Source of the DNA: Liberibacter brunswickensis
GTDB lineage: Bacteria > Pseudomonadota > Alphaproteobacteria > Rhizobiales > Rhizobiaceae
Length of the DNA stretch: 64,000 nt
Direction of reading: 5' to 3'
Assembly: GCF_036858155.1 (NCBI RefSeq)
Contig: NZ_JAAEJX010000009.1
Location: forward strand, 4,763-68,762
In this document: positions 8,568 to 18,295 of the stretch, in pieces
Numbering within the stretch: the first letter of the stretch is position 1
Layout of the letters: each line of letters opens with the position of its first letter
Translations under genes and position numbers: made by a program
The notes under the pieces: model-generated
What the model was told of the DNA's origin: nothing
The model's database searches: none
Seen by the model: the letters and a program-made list of their open reading frames with translations, nothing else

Positions 8568-10043
8568 ATGCAAAATAAATCTACTCATATTAAAGATTTT
8601 GATTTTATTATATTCGGAGGTACAGGAGATCTAGCAAAACGCAAACTCTTTCCAGCTCTATATCACAACTATATTAAACAAAAAAATCAAATATCTAGTC
8701 GAATTATCGGTATCTGTAGAAATAAAATATCCGTAGAAGAATACCGTTCTTTTATTGGTAAAGAACTTAAAATATATCTTAAAAATAATGAATATAATTC
8801 ATTAAAAGTTAAAAAATTTCTTTCTATTATTTTCTACGTTAATTTAGATTTAGAACAAAATTACGGATGGGATGTATTAACAGAAATATTAGAAAATGAT
8901 AGGAATAAAATTAGAATTTTTTATCTATCAGTATCCTCTAGGTTTTTTGGAAAAATTTCTCAAAATATACAATCAAATGATCTAGTAACAGAACATACAC
9001 ATATAGTATTGGAAAAGCCTATTGGTAATAGTCTCAATTCTGCAAAAAAAATTAATGAAATAACCAGTAAAATATTTAAGGAAAATCAAATTTTTCGCAT
9101 TGACCATTATCTTGGCAAAGAAGCAGTGCAAGGGCTATTGATATTTAGATTTGCTAATATATTTTACGAATCTATTTGGAATAATAAATATATTGATCAT
9201 ATTCAAATTACTAATGCAGAGACCATTGGTATAGAAAATCGAGTTGATTATTATGATCGAACAGGCGCACTACGTGATATGATCCAAAATCATCTTTTGC
9301 AGCTACTTTGTCTTGTTGCAATGGAAATGCCTATTTCTATGAAAGATAAGTCAATTAAAGATGAAAAAATAAAGTTATTACAATCACTTAAAATAATTAA
9401 TCCTAAAAATGTACAAGAACTAACAGTACGAGGACAATATCAATCAGGGATTATCAATGGAACTCCTGTAAAAGGTTATCTTGAAACAGTTCCATTGGGT
9501 ATATCGGATACTGAAACTTTCGTTGCAATAAAAGCAAGTATTGAAAACTCTAGATGGTATGGAACTCCCTTCTATCTTCGCACGGGGAAATATCTTGCTA
9601 AACATGCATCAGAAATTGTTATTTATTTTAAACCATCTCCTTTTAATATTTTTAATAATCAGATATCAAAAATAGAAGGGAATAAATTAGTTTTACGTTT
9701 ACAAGATAGTGGGGAAATTGAACAATTTATTATTACTAAAGACCATGATACTAGTGGAATAAAATTAAAAAAAAATGTTCTACGAATATGTAGTAATTCT
9801 AAAAAAATACAACGTAATCAAGATGGATATGAAAGACTACTTATGGATATTATTAATTCTAATCAAACACTTTTCATGGGATATAGTGAAGTTGAAGAAT
9901 CTTGGAAATGGATCGATTCTATACTACAAAGTTGGCAAACTATGAATCAAAAGGTTGATTATTATTCTGCAGGAACATGGGGACCTGAAAAATCAAATGT
10001 ATTAATACAAAAAGATGGACGCAAGTGGCATGAAAATACTTAA
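8568..10043 (+). CDS. zwf: glucose-6-phosphate 1-dehydrogenase
   Basis: Zwf oxidises glucose-6-phosphate to 6-phosphogluconolactone with NADP(H) formation. The 491-residue length is normal. It has the N-terminal nucleotide-binding loop FGGTGDLAKRKL and the active-site signature RIDHYLGKEAVQ, followed by the substrate-binding RDMIQNHLLQ segment and a conserved LRTGKYL region. pgl follows after 11 bases, so the two first steps of the oxidative pathway are probably cotranscribed. In rhizobia edd usually follows pgl; here the strand switches to folD instead. Confidence 0.97.
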   Translation: MQNKSTHIKDFDFIIFGGTGDLAKRKLFPALYHNYIKQKNQISSRIIGICRNKISVEEYRSFIGKELKIYLKNNEYNSLKVKKFLSIIFYVNLDLEQNYGWDVLTEILENDRNKIRIFYLSVSSRFFGKISQNIQSNDLVTEHTHIVLEKPIGNSLNSAKKINEITSKIFKENQIFRIDHYLGKEAVQGLLIFRFANIFYESIWNNKYIDHIQITNAETIGIENRVDYYDRTGALRDMIQNHLLQLLCLVAMEMPISMKDKSIKDEKIKLLQSLKIINPKNVQELTVRGQYQSGIINGTPVKGYLETVPLGISDTETFVAIKASIENSRWYGTPFYLRTGKYLAKHASEIVIYFKPSPFNIFNNQISKIEGNKLVLRLQDSGEIEQFIITKDHDTSGIKLKKNVLRICSNSKKIQRNQDGYERLLMDIINSNQTLFMGYSEVEESWKWIDSILQSWQTMNQKVDYYSAGTWGPEKSNVLIQKDGRKWHENT

Positions 10044-10054
10044 GAAAATATTGT

Positions 10055-10765
10055 ATGCCAAAATATAAATTACATGTTGTAGACAACAAAATACAACTAG
10101 CAGAAAAGTTAGCAAGTAAAGTGGCACAACAACTTTTGGCTGGGATAATGAAAAGAGGAACTGCAAGCCTTGCATTATCTGGTGGTTCAACACCGCTATT
10201 TTTTTTGGAATCACTATCCATTATAGATATTGATTGGCATAAAATAACAGTAACATTGGTTGATGAGCGTTTTGTATCACTTGAAAGTTCTTATTCAAAT
10301 CAATTATTTTTATCAAAATTTTTTTTCAAGAACAAAGCTCAAAAAGCACATTTTATTTCTCTTTACTATCCACAAAAAAAAATAGAAGAATCAGCTATAA
10401 TAGCAAATAAACAAATTTATCAATCAATCGATTTTCCATTTGATGTTGTTGTTTTAGGAATGGGCATAGATGGACATACAGCTTCTTTTTTTCCTAAAGG
10501 AGATACATTGTCTACAGCTCTTGATATTAATACACCTAGATCCGTAATTGCTATTCAAGATAGATCTGATAATAAAAAACGTCTAACAATGACTTTTTCT
10601 GCATTATATGACGCACGATTTCTAGCATTACATATTGAAGGAAAACAAAAAAAATCAGTTTTGGAAAAAGCTATTGCTGGACATGATATTATGGAAATGC
10701 CTATAAGATCTTTCTTATGGAATGCAAAATCAAATCTTGAAATATATTGGACTACTCAATCTTAA
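10055..10765 (+). CDS. pgl: 6-phosphogluconolactonase
   Basis: Pgl hydrolyses the lactone made by Zwf to 6-phosphogluconate. The 236-residue protein has the sugar-phosphate isomerase-like motifs LALSGGSTPLFF near residue 38, VTLVDERFV, and the VVLGMGIDGHTASFFP segment that holds the catalytic histidine. It lies 11 bases after zwf and ends 13 bases before the convergent folD stop. The context supports assignment to the devB/pgl type rather than to glucosamine-6-phosphate deaminase. Confidence 0.95.
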   Translation: MPKYKLHVVDNKIQLAEKLASKVAQQLLAGIMKRGTASLALSGGSTPLFFLESLSIIDIDWHKITVTLVDERFVSLESSYSNQLFLSKFFFKNKAQKAHFISLYYPQKKIEESAIIANKQIYQSIDFPFDVVVLGMGIDGHTASFFPKGDTLSTALDINTPRSVIAIQDRSDNKKRLTMTFSALYDARFLALHIEGKQKKSVLEKAIAGHDIMEMPIRSFLWNAKSNLEIYWTTQS

Positions 10766-10778
10766 CAATGATTATCAT

Positions 10779-11699
10779 TCAATATTTTTTTATTTCTATT
10801 GATTTTGCGTCAAATTTTGGTGGTTTGATTCCAGAAAATCTATAAGCAGAAATAACTGTATTTGCCATAAGCATTGCTATAGTCATTGGACCTACTCCGC
10901 CTGGTACAGGAGTAATTGCTCCTGCAATTAATTTACATTCTTCTGCAACATCTCCAACTAATATATTTTTTCCTAGTTCAGAAGAATTTATTCTATTAAT
11001 TCCCACATCTATAATCAAAGATCCTTCTTTAATCCAATCCGCCTGGACCATATGAGCTTGACCAACGGCAACGACAAGAATATCAGCAGATTTACAAATT
11101 CCTGGCAGGTTTTTAGTACGTGAATGAGCCATAGTAACTGTTGCATTTCTAGAAAGCAATAATTGTCCCATTGGTTTACCAAAAAGATTAGATCGACCTA
11201 TTACTACAGCATGCTGGCCAGATAAATCACATCCCTTAAACTTATCAATTAGGAATATCGCGCCTGCTGGAGTACAAGATATCAGTCCTGTAGTCAAATC
11301 ACCAGTCATCAATTTCCCTGCATTGACAACATTAAGGCCATCTACATCTTTCTCAGGAATAATACATTGAATAATAGACTTATTACACATATTATCAGGA
11401 AGTGGTAGTTGTACTAATATGCCGTGTATTGAATCATCATTATTTAATTCTTCAATAGTATTTTCCAAATCAACTTGAGAAACATCTCTAGAAAAATTAT
11501 ACTGCACTGAATGAAAACCACAGTTTTTTGCCATTCTTGATTTAGCTGATACATAAGAGCAACTAGCAGGATCATCCCCTACTAGAATAACAGCAATACC
11601 GACTTGTACACCTGTTTTCTTTTTTAAAGATATCACAGATTCAGAAATTTTTTCAATCAATTCAGCAGATATAAATTTTCCATCTATTAAAACACTCAT
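10779..11699 (-). CDS. folD: methylenetetrahydrofolate dehydrogenase/cyclohydrolase FolD
   Basis: FolD interconverts 5,10-methylene-, methenyl- and 10-formyl-THF in one-carbon metabolism. I start it at the ATG at 11699 (MSVLIDGKFI), which has AGGAG about ten bases upstream; a 36-residue longer frame has no support. At 306 residues it fits the family. Seen are the substrate-site YVSAKSRM region with its catalytic Lys, ILVQLPLP, PEKDVDGLN, the VIGRSNLFGKPMGQLL dinucleotide loop and the C-terminal TPVPGGVGPMTIAML. Convergent with pgl; a monocistronic unit by spacing. Confidence 0.97.
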   Translation of the reverse strand: MSVLIDGKFISAELIEKISESVISLKKKTGVQVGIAVILVGDDPASCSYVSAKSRMAKNCGFHSVQYNFSRDVSQVDLENTIEELNNDDSIHGILVQLPLPDNMCNKSIIQCIIPEKDVDGLNVVNAGKLMTGDLTTGLISCTPAGAIFLIDKFKGCDLSGQHAVVIGRSNLFGKPMGQLLLSRNATVTMAHSRTKNLPGICKSADILVVAVGQAHMVQADWIKEGSLIIDVGINRINSSELGKNILVGDVAEECKLIAGAITPVPGGVGPMTIAMLMANTVISAYRFSGIKPPKFDAKSIEIKKY

Positions 11700-11937
11700 A
11701 TTGATCCATCTCCTTATGTTATCAACTAAAATAATGAATATTTTCCCTTTTAAAATAAGGAAATAATATACACGATTAAAATAAACTCCAACACAAGTTA
11801 TTTGCATTAATTAATACTAAATTAACACTATAGATGAAATCTTTTTCATATAAAACGCATTAATATCATTCTATAATATAAAATCAGCATACAAATAGAG
11901 TAATAATATTTTAGAATGTAATAGTTTTAATATATAA

Positions 11938-12465
11938 TTATTTTGATTTTTCTGTGTTTGGTTCAATTGAAGATCTTTTTTGTGTGATAAGATCTAATGC
12001 TTTACCGTCTAAATGAAAACAATTAAAACGTATATCTAAGATAGATAGATAATTCAATTTATCTATCAAAACATTTGATATTAATTTAAAACCTAATATC
12101 AAATTAAGATCTTCCTTTATTTTTAGACGAAGATTATCAAAACCAAAAGCTTTAACTTTTACCATATCATCCATTGTAGAATTTGAAAACAATGTATAAA
12201 GATAGTCAGTGGAAATTTCTTTTAAATAATGCTCATCTTTAGTCTCATTTATAATAAAAGATAGTTTGACGAAAAAATACGCCTGAAGCAAACCATGCGA
12301 AACTATAGGAATAGAAACTAATTCACCTTCAACAATATCATTTTTCTTTACAACAACAGATGTAACATTTTCTTTATTTATATCTACGGAACGTAAAAAA
12401 AACATATAAAATGATATCAATGTTACTATCGATATCCATATTCCAGAAAACAAAATTTTAAACAT
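11938..12465 (-). CDS. membrane-anchored protein at the end of the flagellar locus
   Basis: This 175-residue protein has one N-terminal transmembrane helix (about 5-25) and an otherwise soluble, mixed charged domain. I do not recognise a domain by motif. Its place, after the FlgN-like and rod-binding-like genes downstream of fliR, matches the conserved hypothetical membrane protein found at the same spot in rhizobial flagellar loci. A flagellar assembly or basal-body role is inferred from position only. Confidence 0.6.
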   Translation of the reverse strand: MFKILFSGIWISIVTLISFYMFFLRSVDINKENVTSVVVKKNDIVEGELVSIPIVSHGLLQAYFFVKLSFIINETKDEHYLKEISTDYLYTLFSNSTMDDMVKVKAFGFDNLRLKIKEDLNLILGFKLISNVLIDKLNYLSILDIRFNCFHLDGKALDLITQKRSSIEPNTEKSK

Positions 12466-12599
12466 ATATCAAAAAAATCTCGTATATCCAATAATTTATA
12501 TCATGGAAATACCTTTTCAATAAACTATAGATATAACACAAATAAAATATGGATAAGTTTTAAACAAAAGAAAGTTAAATTTTTATAATAAACTAGTAT

Positions 12600-12971
12600 T
12601 TATATATTGGTTTTGCATATATCTAAAGATCCGGAAAATTTATCATGATAAGTCCCATCAGCATCCATATCATGTAATTTTCTTTTAAATAAATCAGCAA
12701 CTACACGAGCAGCATCTAAATAAGATTTTAAAAGAGAAGAATTTAATGCTAATTTTTCATGCAAAATACGTATCTTTTCCGAGTACTCATTTGATATATT
12801 TTTACAAGGCAGAATACAAGATGATAATTCATGCAAACAACGCCCCTTATAATCGTTAGAAGCACTAATATCAAATTGAATATTATTTTTTAAATTATTA
12901 TTTTCATTATCTATTACTTCTATTACTCTGTTTAATACTTTTTGAATTCGATAATTACCCAAAGTAGACAT
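12600..12971 (-). CDS. FlgN-like putative flagellar chaperone
   Basis: A 123-residue, helix-rich, cytosolic protein with no signal segment. Helical stretches with leucines at heptad spacing (around 75-110) and the position in the flagellar cluster suggest a FlgN/FliT-type export chaperone for hook-associated proteins such as FlgK and FlgL, which are encoded upstream. No family motif is decisive, so the function is inferred from size, helicity and neighbourhood. Confidence 0.55.
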   Translation of the reverse strand: MSTLGNYRIQKVLNRVIEVIDNENNNLKNNIQFDISASNDYKGRCLHELSSCILPCKNISNEYSEKIRILHEKLALNSSLLKSYLDAARVVADLFKRKLHDMDADGTYHDKFSGSLDICKTNI

Positions 12972-13041
12972 AATATTATTTTCTCACTTTATCGTATGTA
13001 ACCTATCTTACGGTTCTATAAGATTATAAAGAAAAACAATT

Positions 13042-13386
13042 TTATTTACTTTTCTCAGATAGATTAAGATTTATTTTTTGTTGTTTTACTATGAAATAGC
13101 TTATATTTTCTGCCAAAATATCTTGCCAAAAATCTCCATTAAACCCTCCTCCTAAAGATTTAGATGTTTCTTCTGGCAAAATAGACTTAATAAAATGTTG
13201 GAATAAAAAACCTTGTAACTTTTGCATTGTTTCTTGTGGACACTTAGATTTATCAGATTTTTCCTGTAAATCTTTTACTTGAAATAAAGATTTGAAAGAA
13301 GTATCCCCTTGAGGGATTTTTACAGAATTACTGTTTTCCATACTCTGCAATTGAGGTATACCATCACTAAAAGAAGAAACTTTCAT
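13042..13386 (-). CDS. FlgJ/CheL-like rod-binding protein
   Basis: A 114-residue protein matching the N-terminal rod-binding part of FlgJ without a peptidoglycan hydrolase domain. The signature is the segment LQGFLFQHFIKSILPE followed by a glycine-rich GGGFNGDFWQDILAE, typical of rod-binding proteins (annotated CheL in some rhizobia). It would help assemble the rod through the peptidoglycan layer. It lies between a FliJ-like gene and a FlgN-like gene. The first 45 residues are low in conservation. Confidence 0.7.
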   Translation of the reverse strand: MKVSSFSDGIPQLQSMENSNSVKIPQGDTSFKSLFQVKDLQEKSDKSKCPQETMQKLQGFLFQHFIKSILPEETSKSLGGGFNGDFWQDILAENISYFIVKQQKINLNLSEKSK

Positions 13387-13434
13387 TTAATATCAACCGC
13401 TATATTTTGATAAAAACTAAATTATAATACCTAT

Positions 13435-13848
13435 TTATAAAGACATAAACTTGCGGGAAACTGCATCAAATAGTATGCGTTGCTCTATGTTTTCTTCATT
13501 ATTTTTATCACTATATTTACGTTCTTCTAACATAGAGCTCATATTTTTAATCTTAGTTAATCTATCAACTTTTATATTTTCTATTGAAAGTATCTTTTCT
13601 TGAATTAACTGTAAACTAGCTATTTTTTTTTCATTTTTACTTAAAGAATGGTAGAAATTTGAATAATGTGAAGCAAGCAAAGGATTAGTTAATGCGATTG
13701 AATTTATTGAATCTATTAATTTTTCTCTTAAAATATTAATTTTTTTACGTTCAAATACAGTATAACAAACGTTTACTTCTGCAACGTTTTTAATACAACT
13801 CTGCAATTTAATAAGCTTATCTAATGTTTTAGAATCTAGAAATCTCAT
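13435..13848 (-). CDS. FliJ-like coiled-coil flagellar protein
   Basis: A 137-residue, highly charged and probably coiled-coil protein without a membrane segment. It sits 15 bases after the fliR stop, where rhizobial flagellar loci hold a small FliJ-like hypothetical. FliJ acts in flagellar type III export with the FliI ATPase. The assignment is by position and helical character; no unique motif is visible. The N-terminus (MRFLDSKTLDKLIKLQ) and a conserved-looking C-terminal DAVSRKFMSL are its best search handles. Confidence 0.6.
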   Translation of the reverse strand: MRFLDSKTLDKLIKLQSCIKNVAEVNVCYTVFERKKINILREKLIDSINSIALTNPLLASHYSNFYHSLSKNEKKIASLQLIQEKILSIENIKVDRLTKIKNMSSMLEERKYSDKNNEENIEQRILFDAVSRKFMSL

Positions 13849-13863
13849 CAGATAATTCCAATA

Positions 13864-14613
13864 CTACTGAATAAATCCATATAAAAAAGAATGCGAGAAA
13901 TGATATATAATATCATCAATCAATAAATATAAAAACAAAGATCCTACACCAATCATATAAGGTGTAGAGATAAAATAAACAGGAATCTGAGGTACTAGTT
14001 TATTTAATAAACCAATAGAAATATTAAATACTATAAAAAAAAATAAAAAAGGACTAGACAACCTCAACATGATAATGAACGTAGTTTGAAATATGCTAAC
14101 AAAAGAAGGAAAAATATCATTGATATCAAATCCTTCCCCAATAGAAACTGTCAAATAAGATTGCACAATAGCGTAAAAAATATGATGATGAAAATCCATT
14201 ATAAATAACGCTAATAAACATATTGTTCCAATTAAAGAATTAAACGGCGTTTCTAAATTGGAATCAGATATACCCATACTTGGCTGTAAATTTAAACCGA
14301 TTGTAGTGGATATAACACTTCCGACAAACTGCAAACCAAGTGTGTATATGTGCATACACAAGCCATACGTACAGCCTACAAATAATTCTACCATTACTAA
14401 TTTCAAATAATATGACCTATCTTCAAACTTTTGAATATCAATTATATCCCAAATAAATGGAAGCAGTATTATAGAAAATGCAACAGCAAAATAAAACCTT
14501 ACTTGCATCGGAATATATACCATTGAAATTCCTGGTAAAAACATAATACAACCACCGATACGGCAAATAATCAAAAATAGATACATGATGATAATTTCTC
14601 CCGAAATTATCAT
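13864..14613 (-). CDS. fliR: flagellar export gate protein FliR
   Basis: FliR forms the flagellar type III export gate with FliP, FliQ, FlhB and FlhA. The 249-residue protein has six hydrophobic stretches, an N-terminal CRIGGCIMFLPG segment, and the family-typical SSPFLFFFIVFNISIGLLN and VPQIPVYF region in the last third. Its start overlaps the flhA stop by four bases (ATGA), showing translational coupling. Confidence 0.93.
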   Translation of the reverse strand: MIISGEIIIMYLFLIICRIGGCIMFLPGISMVYIPMQVRFYFAVAFSIILLPFIWDIIDIQKFEDRSYYLKLVMVELFVGCTYGLCMHIYTLGLQFVGSVISTTIGLNLQPSMGISDSNLETPFNSLIGTICLLALFIMDFHHHIFYAIVQSYLTVSIGEGFDINDIFPSFVSIFQTTFIIMLRLSSPFLFFFIVFNISIGLLNKLVPQIPVYFISTPYMIGVGSLFLYLLIDDIIYHFSHSFLYGFIQ

Positions 14614-16688
14614 GGAATTATGCCTAAAATATTTATTTTTAATCCTTTGGATATTTCCATGTGAGAAAGAACCGCTATAGATGGAAATGTTCTCTCAAGT
14701 ATCATGCGTATATAAAAACGAATTTCTGGTATAGTAACGATAGTAAATACTATGCCTTGATCTATGTATTGACGAATTGCATTAGTAGCACTGTCTGAAA
14801 ACATTTCAACATCACTTGGATCCACATTAAAATCTACACAATCTCCTTTAGAATCTCTTTGTATAGCCTGATAAAAAACAGCGTCCCAACTACTCCCTAG
14901 TTTGAGAATATTCAAGATGCCTGTAGGTGCTAAATCACCACAAATCTGTTGTGCTATTCGAATACGAACTTGTTCAACTATATGTGAAGTCTTACGAAAA
15001 TGTGGAGCTACTTCAGCGATTGATTCTAATATCAATGGCAAATTTCTAATAGATACATGCTCTGCTAATAATAATTTCAAAACCGCTTGTATTCCAGAAT
15101 AAGATATATGAGAAGCACATATTTCATCTGCAAGTTTCTGATATTCAGAATCCAACCTACTAATAAGGTTTTTCACATCTTTATAGGAAAGAAGTTGAGA
15201 TAAGTTATTACGAATAACTTCAGTTAAATGAGTTAGAACAACAGAAAGGTTATCAATAGGATGAAATCCTTGACGCCTTAAATCATCTGAAAAACTTTCC
15301 ATTATAGAAATAGCTTGCATACCAAAAGCAGGCTCTTTTACCTCATCTCCTGGGAAAGTAGGTTTATCACCAGATCCTAAAATAACTAAAACTTCTCCAA
15401 TACGAAGTTCGCTTATAGCAACTGTTGTTCCATATACTTTAATTGTATATCCTTTTTCAGGAACAGATATATCAGTTGTAATTTTTATTTCTGGAACTAT
15501 AAATCCATATTGTATAGCAAACTTTCTACGTATTTTAGCAGTACGTGCAAAAACATCACCTTGAGAAGAAAGTATACGACTAGAAACCAAGCTTCCCAGT
15601 ACTAATTCAATGCCTGCAGTAGTAAAATTCAACTTTTCTGATTCTTGGTTTTGTTTAGCGGATTCTTGAATATAAGCGATTTGTGCAAGACGTTTTAATT
15701 CATCTTTATAAGGAATATAGCATCCTGCAAAAGCAAAAAAAGAACCTAATATTATAAAAGGTAAAGCTGGTAAATTAGGCGTGATAGATAAAATCATCAT
15801 AAAAAATGATGAAATAAATAATGCACGGGGATATTTAGATAATTGATCAACTATAGCAGTATTTGTTGATCCAACTGAAGTTGTACGAGATACTAAAAGA
15901 GCTGCTGAAAAAGAAACAATAAGTGCTGGTACTTGTGATACTAATCCATCTCCTATTGACAATCTAACAAATACATCAGCAGAATTACTAACTGACATAT
16001 TATGTCGAAAACATCCAATAACAATACCACCTAAAATATTAATTGCTGTAATAATAATACTTGCTATTGCATCTCCACGTACAAATTTTGATGCTCCATC
16101 CATTGCACCAAAAAAAGCACTTTCTTTTTCTAGTTCTTTACGACGACTTTTAGCTTCTTCTTCGTCAATAAGACCAGAAGATAAATCAGCATCAATAGCC
16201 ATTTGTTTTCCAGGAATAGCATCTAATGTAAAACGAGCTCCAACCTCTGCGATACGCGTTGCGCCTTTAGTAATAACAATAAAATTAATTGTAATTAAAA
16301 TTATAAATACAATCAATCCGATTACAAAATCTCCTGACATAACTAAAGATGAAAATCCAGAGATAACCCTTCCTGCAGCGCCATGTCCAGCATGACCGAA
16401 TGAAAGAATAGCACGCGTAGTAGCAATATTTAACGATAAACGAATAATTGTAACAATGAGAAGAATCGTAGGAAAAGAAGAAAAATCCAAAGGTTTATCA
16501 ATCCATAACGCTACCATCAATATCAATATTGATAGTGCGATAGAAGAAGCTAATCCCACATCAAGCAGAATCGTAGGTATAGGCAAAAAAAGGATGCATA
16601 TAATAATGACAATACAAAAAGACAATGCAAAATCGTGTAAATGATTCCGACTATTTAAATCAGATATGCCCGTTAATGATCGCGTCAT
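14610..16688 (-). CDS. flhA: flagellar export gate protein FlhA
   Basis: FlhA is the large export-gate subunit that docks chaperone-substrate complexes. It is 692 residues, with about eight N-terminal transmembrane helices (20-330) and a cytosolic C-terminal domain. The FHIPEP-family signature is visible as VITKGATRIAEVGARF and TLDAIPGKQMAIDADL with RRKELEKESAFFGAMDGASKFVRGD split across the cytosolic loop. Neighbours are fliQ upstream and fliR downstream, coupled. It appears full length. Confidence 0.97.
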   Translation of the reverse strand: MTRSLTGISDLNSRNHLHDFALSFCIVIIICILFLPIPTILLDVGLASSIALSILILMVALWIDKPLDFSSFPTILLIVTIIRLSLNIATTRAILSFGHAGHGAAGRVISGFSSLVMSGDFVIGLIVFIILITINFIVITKGATRIAEVGARFTLDAIPGKQMAIDADLSSGLIDEEEAKSRRKELEKESAFFGAMDGASKFVRGDAIASIIITAINILGGIVIGCFRHNMSVSNSADVFVRLSIGDGLVSQVPALIVSFSAALLVSRTTSVGSTNTAIVDQLSKYPRALFISSFFMMILSITPNLPALPFIILGSFFAFAGCYIPYKDELKRLAQIAYIQESAKQNQESEKLNFTTAGIELVLGSLVSSRILSSQGDVFARTAKIRRKFAIQYGFIVPEIKITTDISVPEKGYTIKVYGTTVAISELRIGEVLVILGSGDKPTFPGDEVKEPAFGMQAISIMESFSDDLRRQGFHPIDNLSVVLTHLTEVIRNNLSQLLSYKDVKNLISRLDSEYQKLADEICASHISYSGIQAVLKLLLAEHVSIRNLPLILESIAEVAPHFRKTSHIVEQVRIRIAQQICGDLAPTGILNILKLGSSWDAVFYQAIQRDSKGDCVDFNVDPSDVEMFSDSATNAIRQYIDQGIVFTIVTIPEIRFYIRMILERTFPSIAVLSHMEISKGLKINILGIIP

Positions 16689-16771
16689 ACTTTAATCTTA
16701 TAATCTCAATCTAAAAATAAATGGATTTCGATATATTTAATGCATAAAAATTGTGTGAAAATGAATACAAT

Positions 16772-17035
16772 TTAAGTAGATTGAATACGCGAAAGTACTA
16801 AAGTAAAAAAAGAGGATATTTGTCCACCAATAAACGGTGCTGAAATAATAAGAGCAATAAAAACAGCAATAATTTTAGGTACAAAAGTCAAAGTTACTTC
16901 TTGTATTTGAGTCAAAGCTTGTAAAAAAGCTATTACAGTACCTAAAAACATCGCTGCAAAAATCACAGGAGCACTTGCTGATAGAATAGTCCACATTGCT
17001 GCTCTAGCAATTTCTAAAACATCTGCTTCATTCAT
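16772..17035 (-). CDS. fliQ: flagellar export protein FliQ
   Basis: FliQ is a two-helix export-gate protein. The 87-residue length and the two hydrophobic helices (about 15-40 and 52-75) are typical, as is the segment ALTQIQEVTLTFVPKI between them. It lies between flgD and flhA in the rhizobial order. Nothing unusual was seen. Confidence 0.95.
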   Translation of the reverse strand: MNEADVLEIARAAMWTILSASAPVIFAAMFLGTVIAFLQALTQIQEVTLTFVPKIIAVFIALIISAPFIGGQISSFFTLVLSRIQST

Positions 17036-17078
17036 ATTGACCTCTTTTTACTAAGTGAAGTCGTAATTTACAAAAATA

Positions 17079-17474
17079 TTAACTAGATACTCTAATACCT
17101 GTTGTAATTGGAATTTCCTTATCATCTGCAGTAATTGCAGTTAAGCCTGTTGATGATACTTCAACACTATTAACAAGACCACTTATAGATCCATCAGAGT
17201 TTGTAATATTCTTACCAATATAACTAGAAGCCTGTGATAAATTATTACTTTTCAATAATTCTTGTAAATTAGAATTAATTTGTACAGATTGCTCCATCTG
17301 AGAAAATACAGCTAATTGAGCAACTTGTTCACTGGCTTTCATTGGCTCTGTTGGATCTTGATGTTTAATTTGAGTAATTAAAAGCTTTAAAAATGCATCT
17401 TGACCCATTGTCTTATTAGGTTTTGTTTTTAAAATTTCTTTCTGTATAGAATTTACTTCTGTGTTAATTTCCAT
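17079..17474 (-). CDS. flgD: flagellar hook capping protein FlgD
   Basis: FlgD caps the growing hook and is required for FlgE polymerisation. At 131 residues it is a short rhizobial-type FlgD holding mainly the N-terminal conserved part: MGQDAFLKLLITQIKHQDPTEPM and the SEQVAQLAVFSQMEQ segment, with a brief C-terminal beta-rich tail. A GGAG ribosome binding site lies about ten bases upstream. The start lies 11 bases inside flbT, so translation is probably coupled. Confidence 0.93.
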   Translation of the reverse strand: MEINTEVNSIQKEILKTKPNKTMGQDAFLKLLITQIKHQDPTEPMKASEQVAQLAVFSQMEQSVQINSNLQELLKSNNLSQASSYIGKNITNSDGSISGLVNSVEVSSTGLTAITADDKEIPITTGIRVSS

Positions 17475-17916
17475 GATTTAATATCTCCTGGCACATATAT
17501 TGGAAAATTGATGAAAAAACTTCATTGCCATTGACATCTATATTATCTCTTAAATAGAGATTCCGAATTTCTTTTAAAGCTTCAAAAAATCGACCAGAAT
17601 CTAATAAAAATTCAATATTTTTCAGTGCTAAAATCATCTGTTGATTATTAATAAAACCAAAAATAACACCTATATACCGTTGGCAAAGATTTATTAAATA
17701 ATCTTTTTTAGTAGGGAGAAGAAAAATCATCTGCACTATAAGATATAACTGATGAAATGGTGTTAAGGCTTCTTCTTCTCTTATTACGTGATGCTCTAGT
17801 ATAAATGTAATATCATTTAAAATCTCAAGAATAACTTTGTTATTAACTCGTATGAGAGCGCCATTTAAAAATATTCTATCACCAGCTTTAAGGGAAATTC
17901 GCAAAGGGCTACTCAC
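17464..17916 (-). CDS. flbT: flagellin synthesis repressor FlbT
   Basis: FlbT is an alphaproteobacterial post-transcriptional regulator that, in Caulobacter, binds flagellin mRNA leaders and promotes their decay until the hook is finished. The 150-residue protein starts with the family-typical LRISLKAGDRIFLNGALIRV and contains FLLPTKKD. It overlaps flaF (ATGA) upstream and flgD downstream. A GC-rich structured leader in front of the single flagellin gene at 28.8 kb is a candidate target. Confidence 0.92.
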   Translation of the reverse strand: MSSPLRISLKAGDRIFLNGALIRVNNKVILEILNDITFILEHHVIREEEALTPFHQLYLIVQMIFLLPTKKDYLINLCQRYIGVIFGFINNQQMILALKNIEFLLDSGRFFEALKEIRNLYLRDNIDVNGNEVFSSIFQYMCQEILNHGN

Positions 17917-18257
17917 TTTAATCCATCCCTCACGATAGCAATAATATCAATGATCTCCTGATAATTATTTGATTTATTATTCCTAATAAGCTCGCATTTT
18001 TTTAAAATCCACAAACCAATTGAAATAAGATTTAACTTTACTTCTTGAGGTAATTGGTTGTTTTCAGAAATCAAATCTTGTATAAACAAAACCCACACTC
18101 GACTAGTGTAGAATAGTGCTTCAACAACTTTCTTACCATTTGAAGAAGACTGTTGTGCGCTTAATAATAAAGAAATAGACTTATCAAGAACCAATTGTTC
18201 TCGTTTTTTACATTCTACTGGAGATTCCTGTATAGTCTCTTGGTAGTTATGATACAT
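17913..18257 (-). CDS. flaF: flagellin assembly regulator FlaF
   Basis: FlaF works with FlbT to balance flagellin synthesis and export in alphaproteobacteria. The 114-residue helical protein shows the family pattern around residues 42-85 (ALFYTSRVWVLFIQDL, LPQEVKLNLISIGLWI). The ATG has an AGGAGAG ribosome binding site. It sits between flgL and flbT, overlapping the latter by four bases. Confidence 0.9.
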   Translation of the reverse strand: MYHNYQETIQESPVECKKREQLVLDKSISLLLSAQQSSSNGKKVVEALFYTSRVWVLFIQDLISENNQLPQEVKLNLISIGLWILKKCELIRNNKSNNYQEIIDIIAIVRDGLK

Positions 18258-18295
18258 GTATATAACTCTCCTCTGGTATTAGATACGGTTAAATA

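Noticed and set aside
15000..16700. Plus-strand frames within flhA
   Set aside because: Shadows of a well-supported membrane protein gene without ribosome binding sites or motifs.
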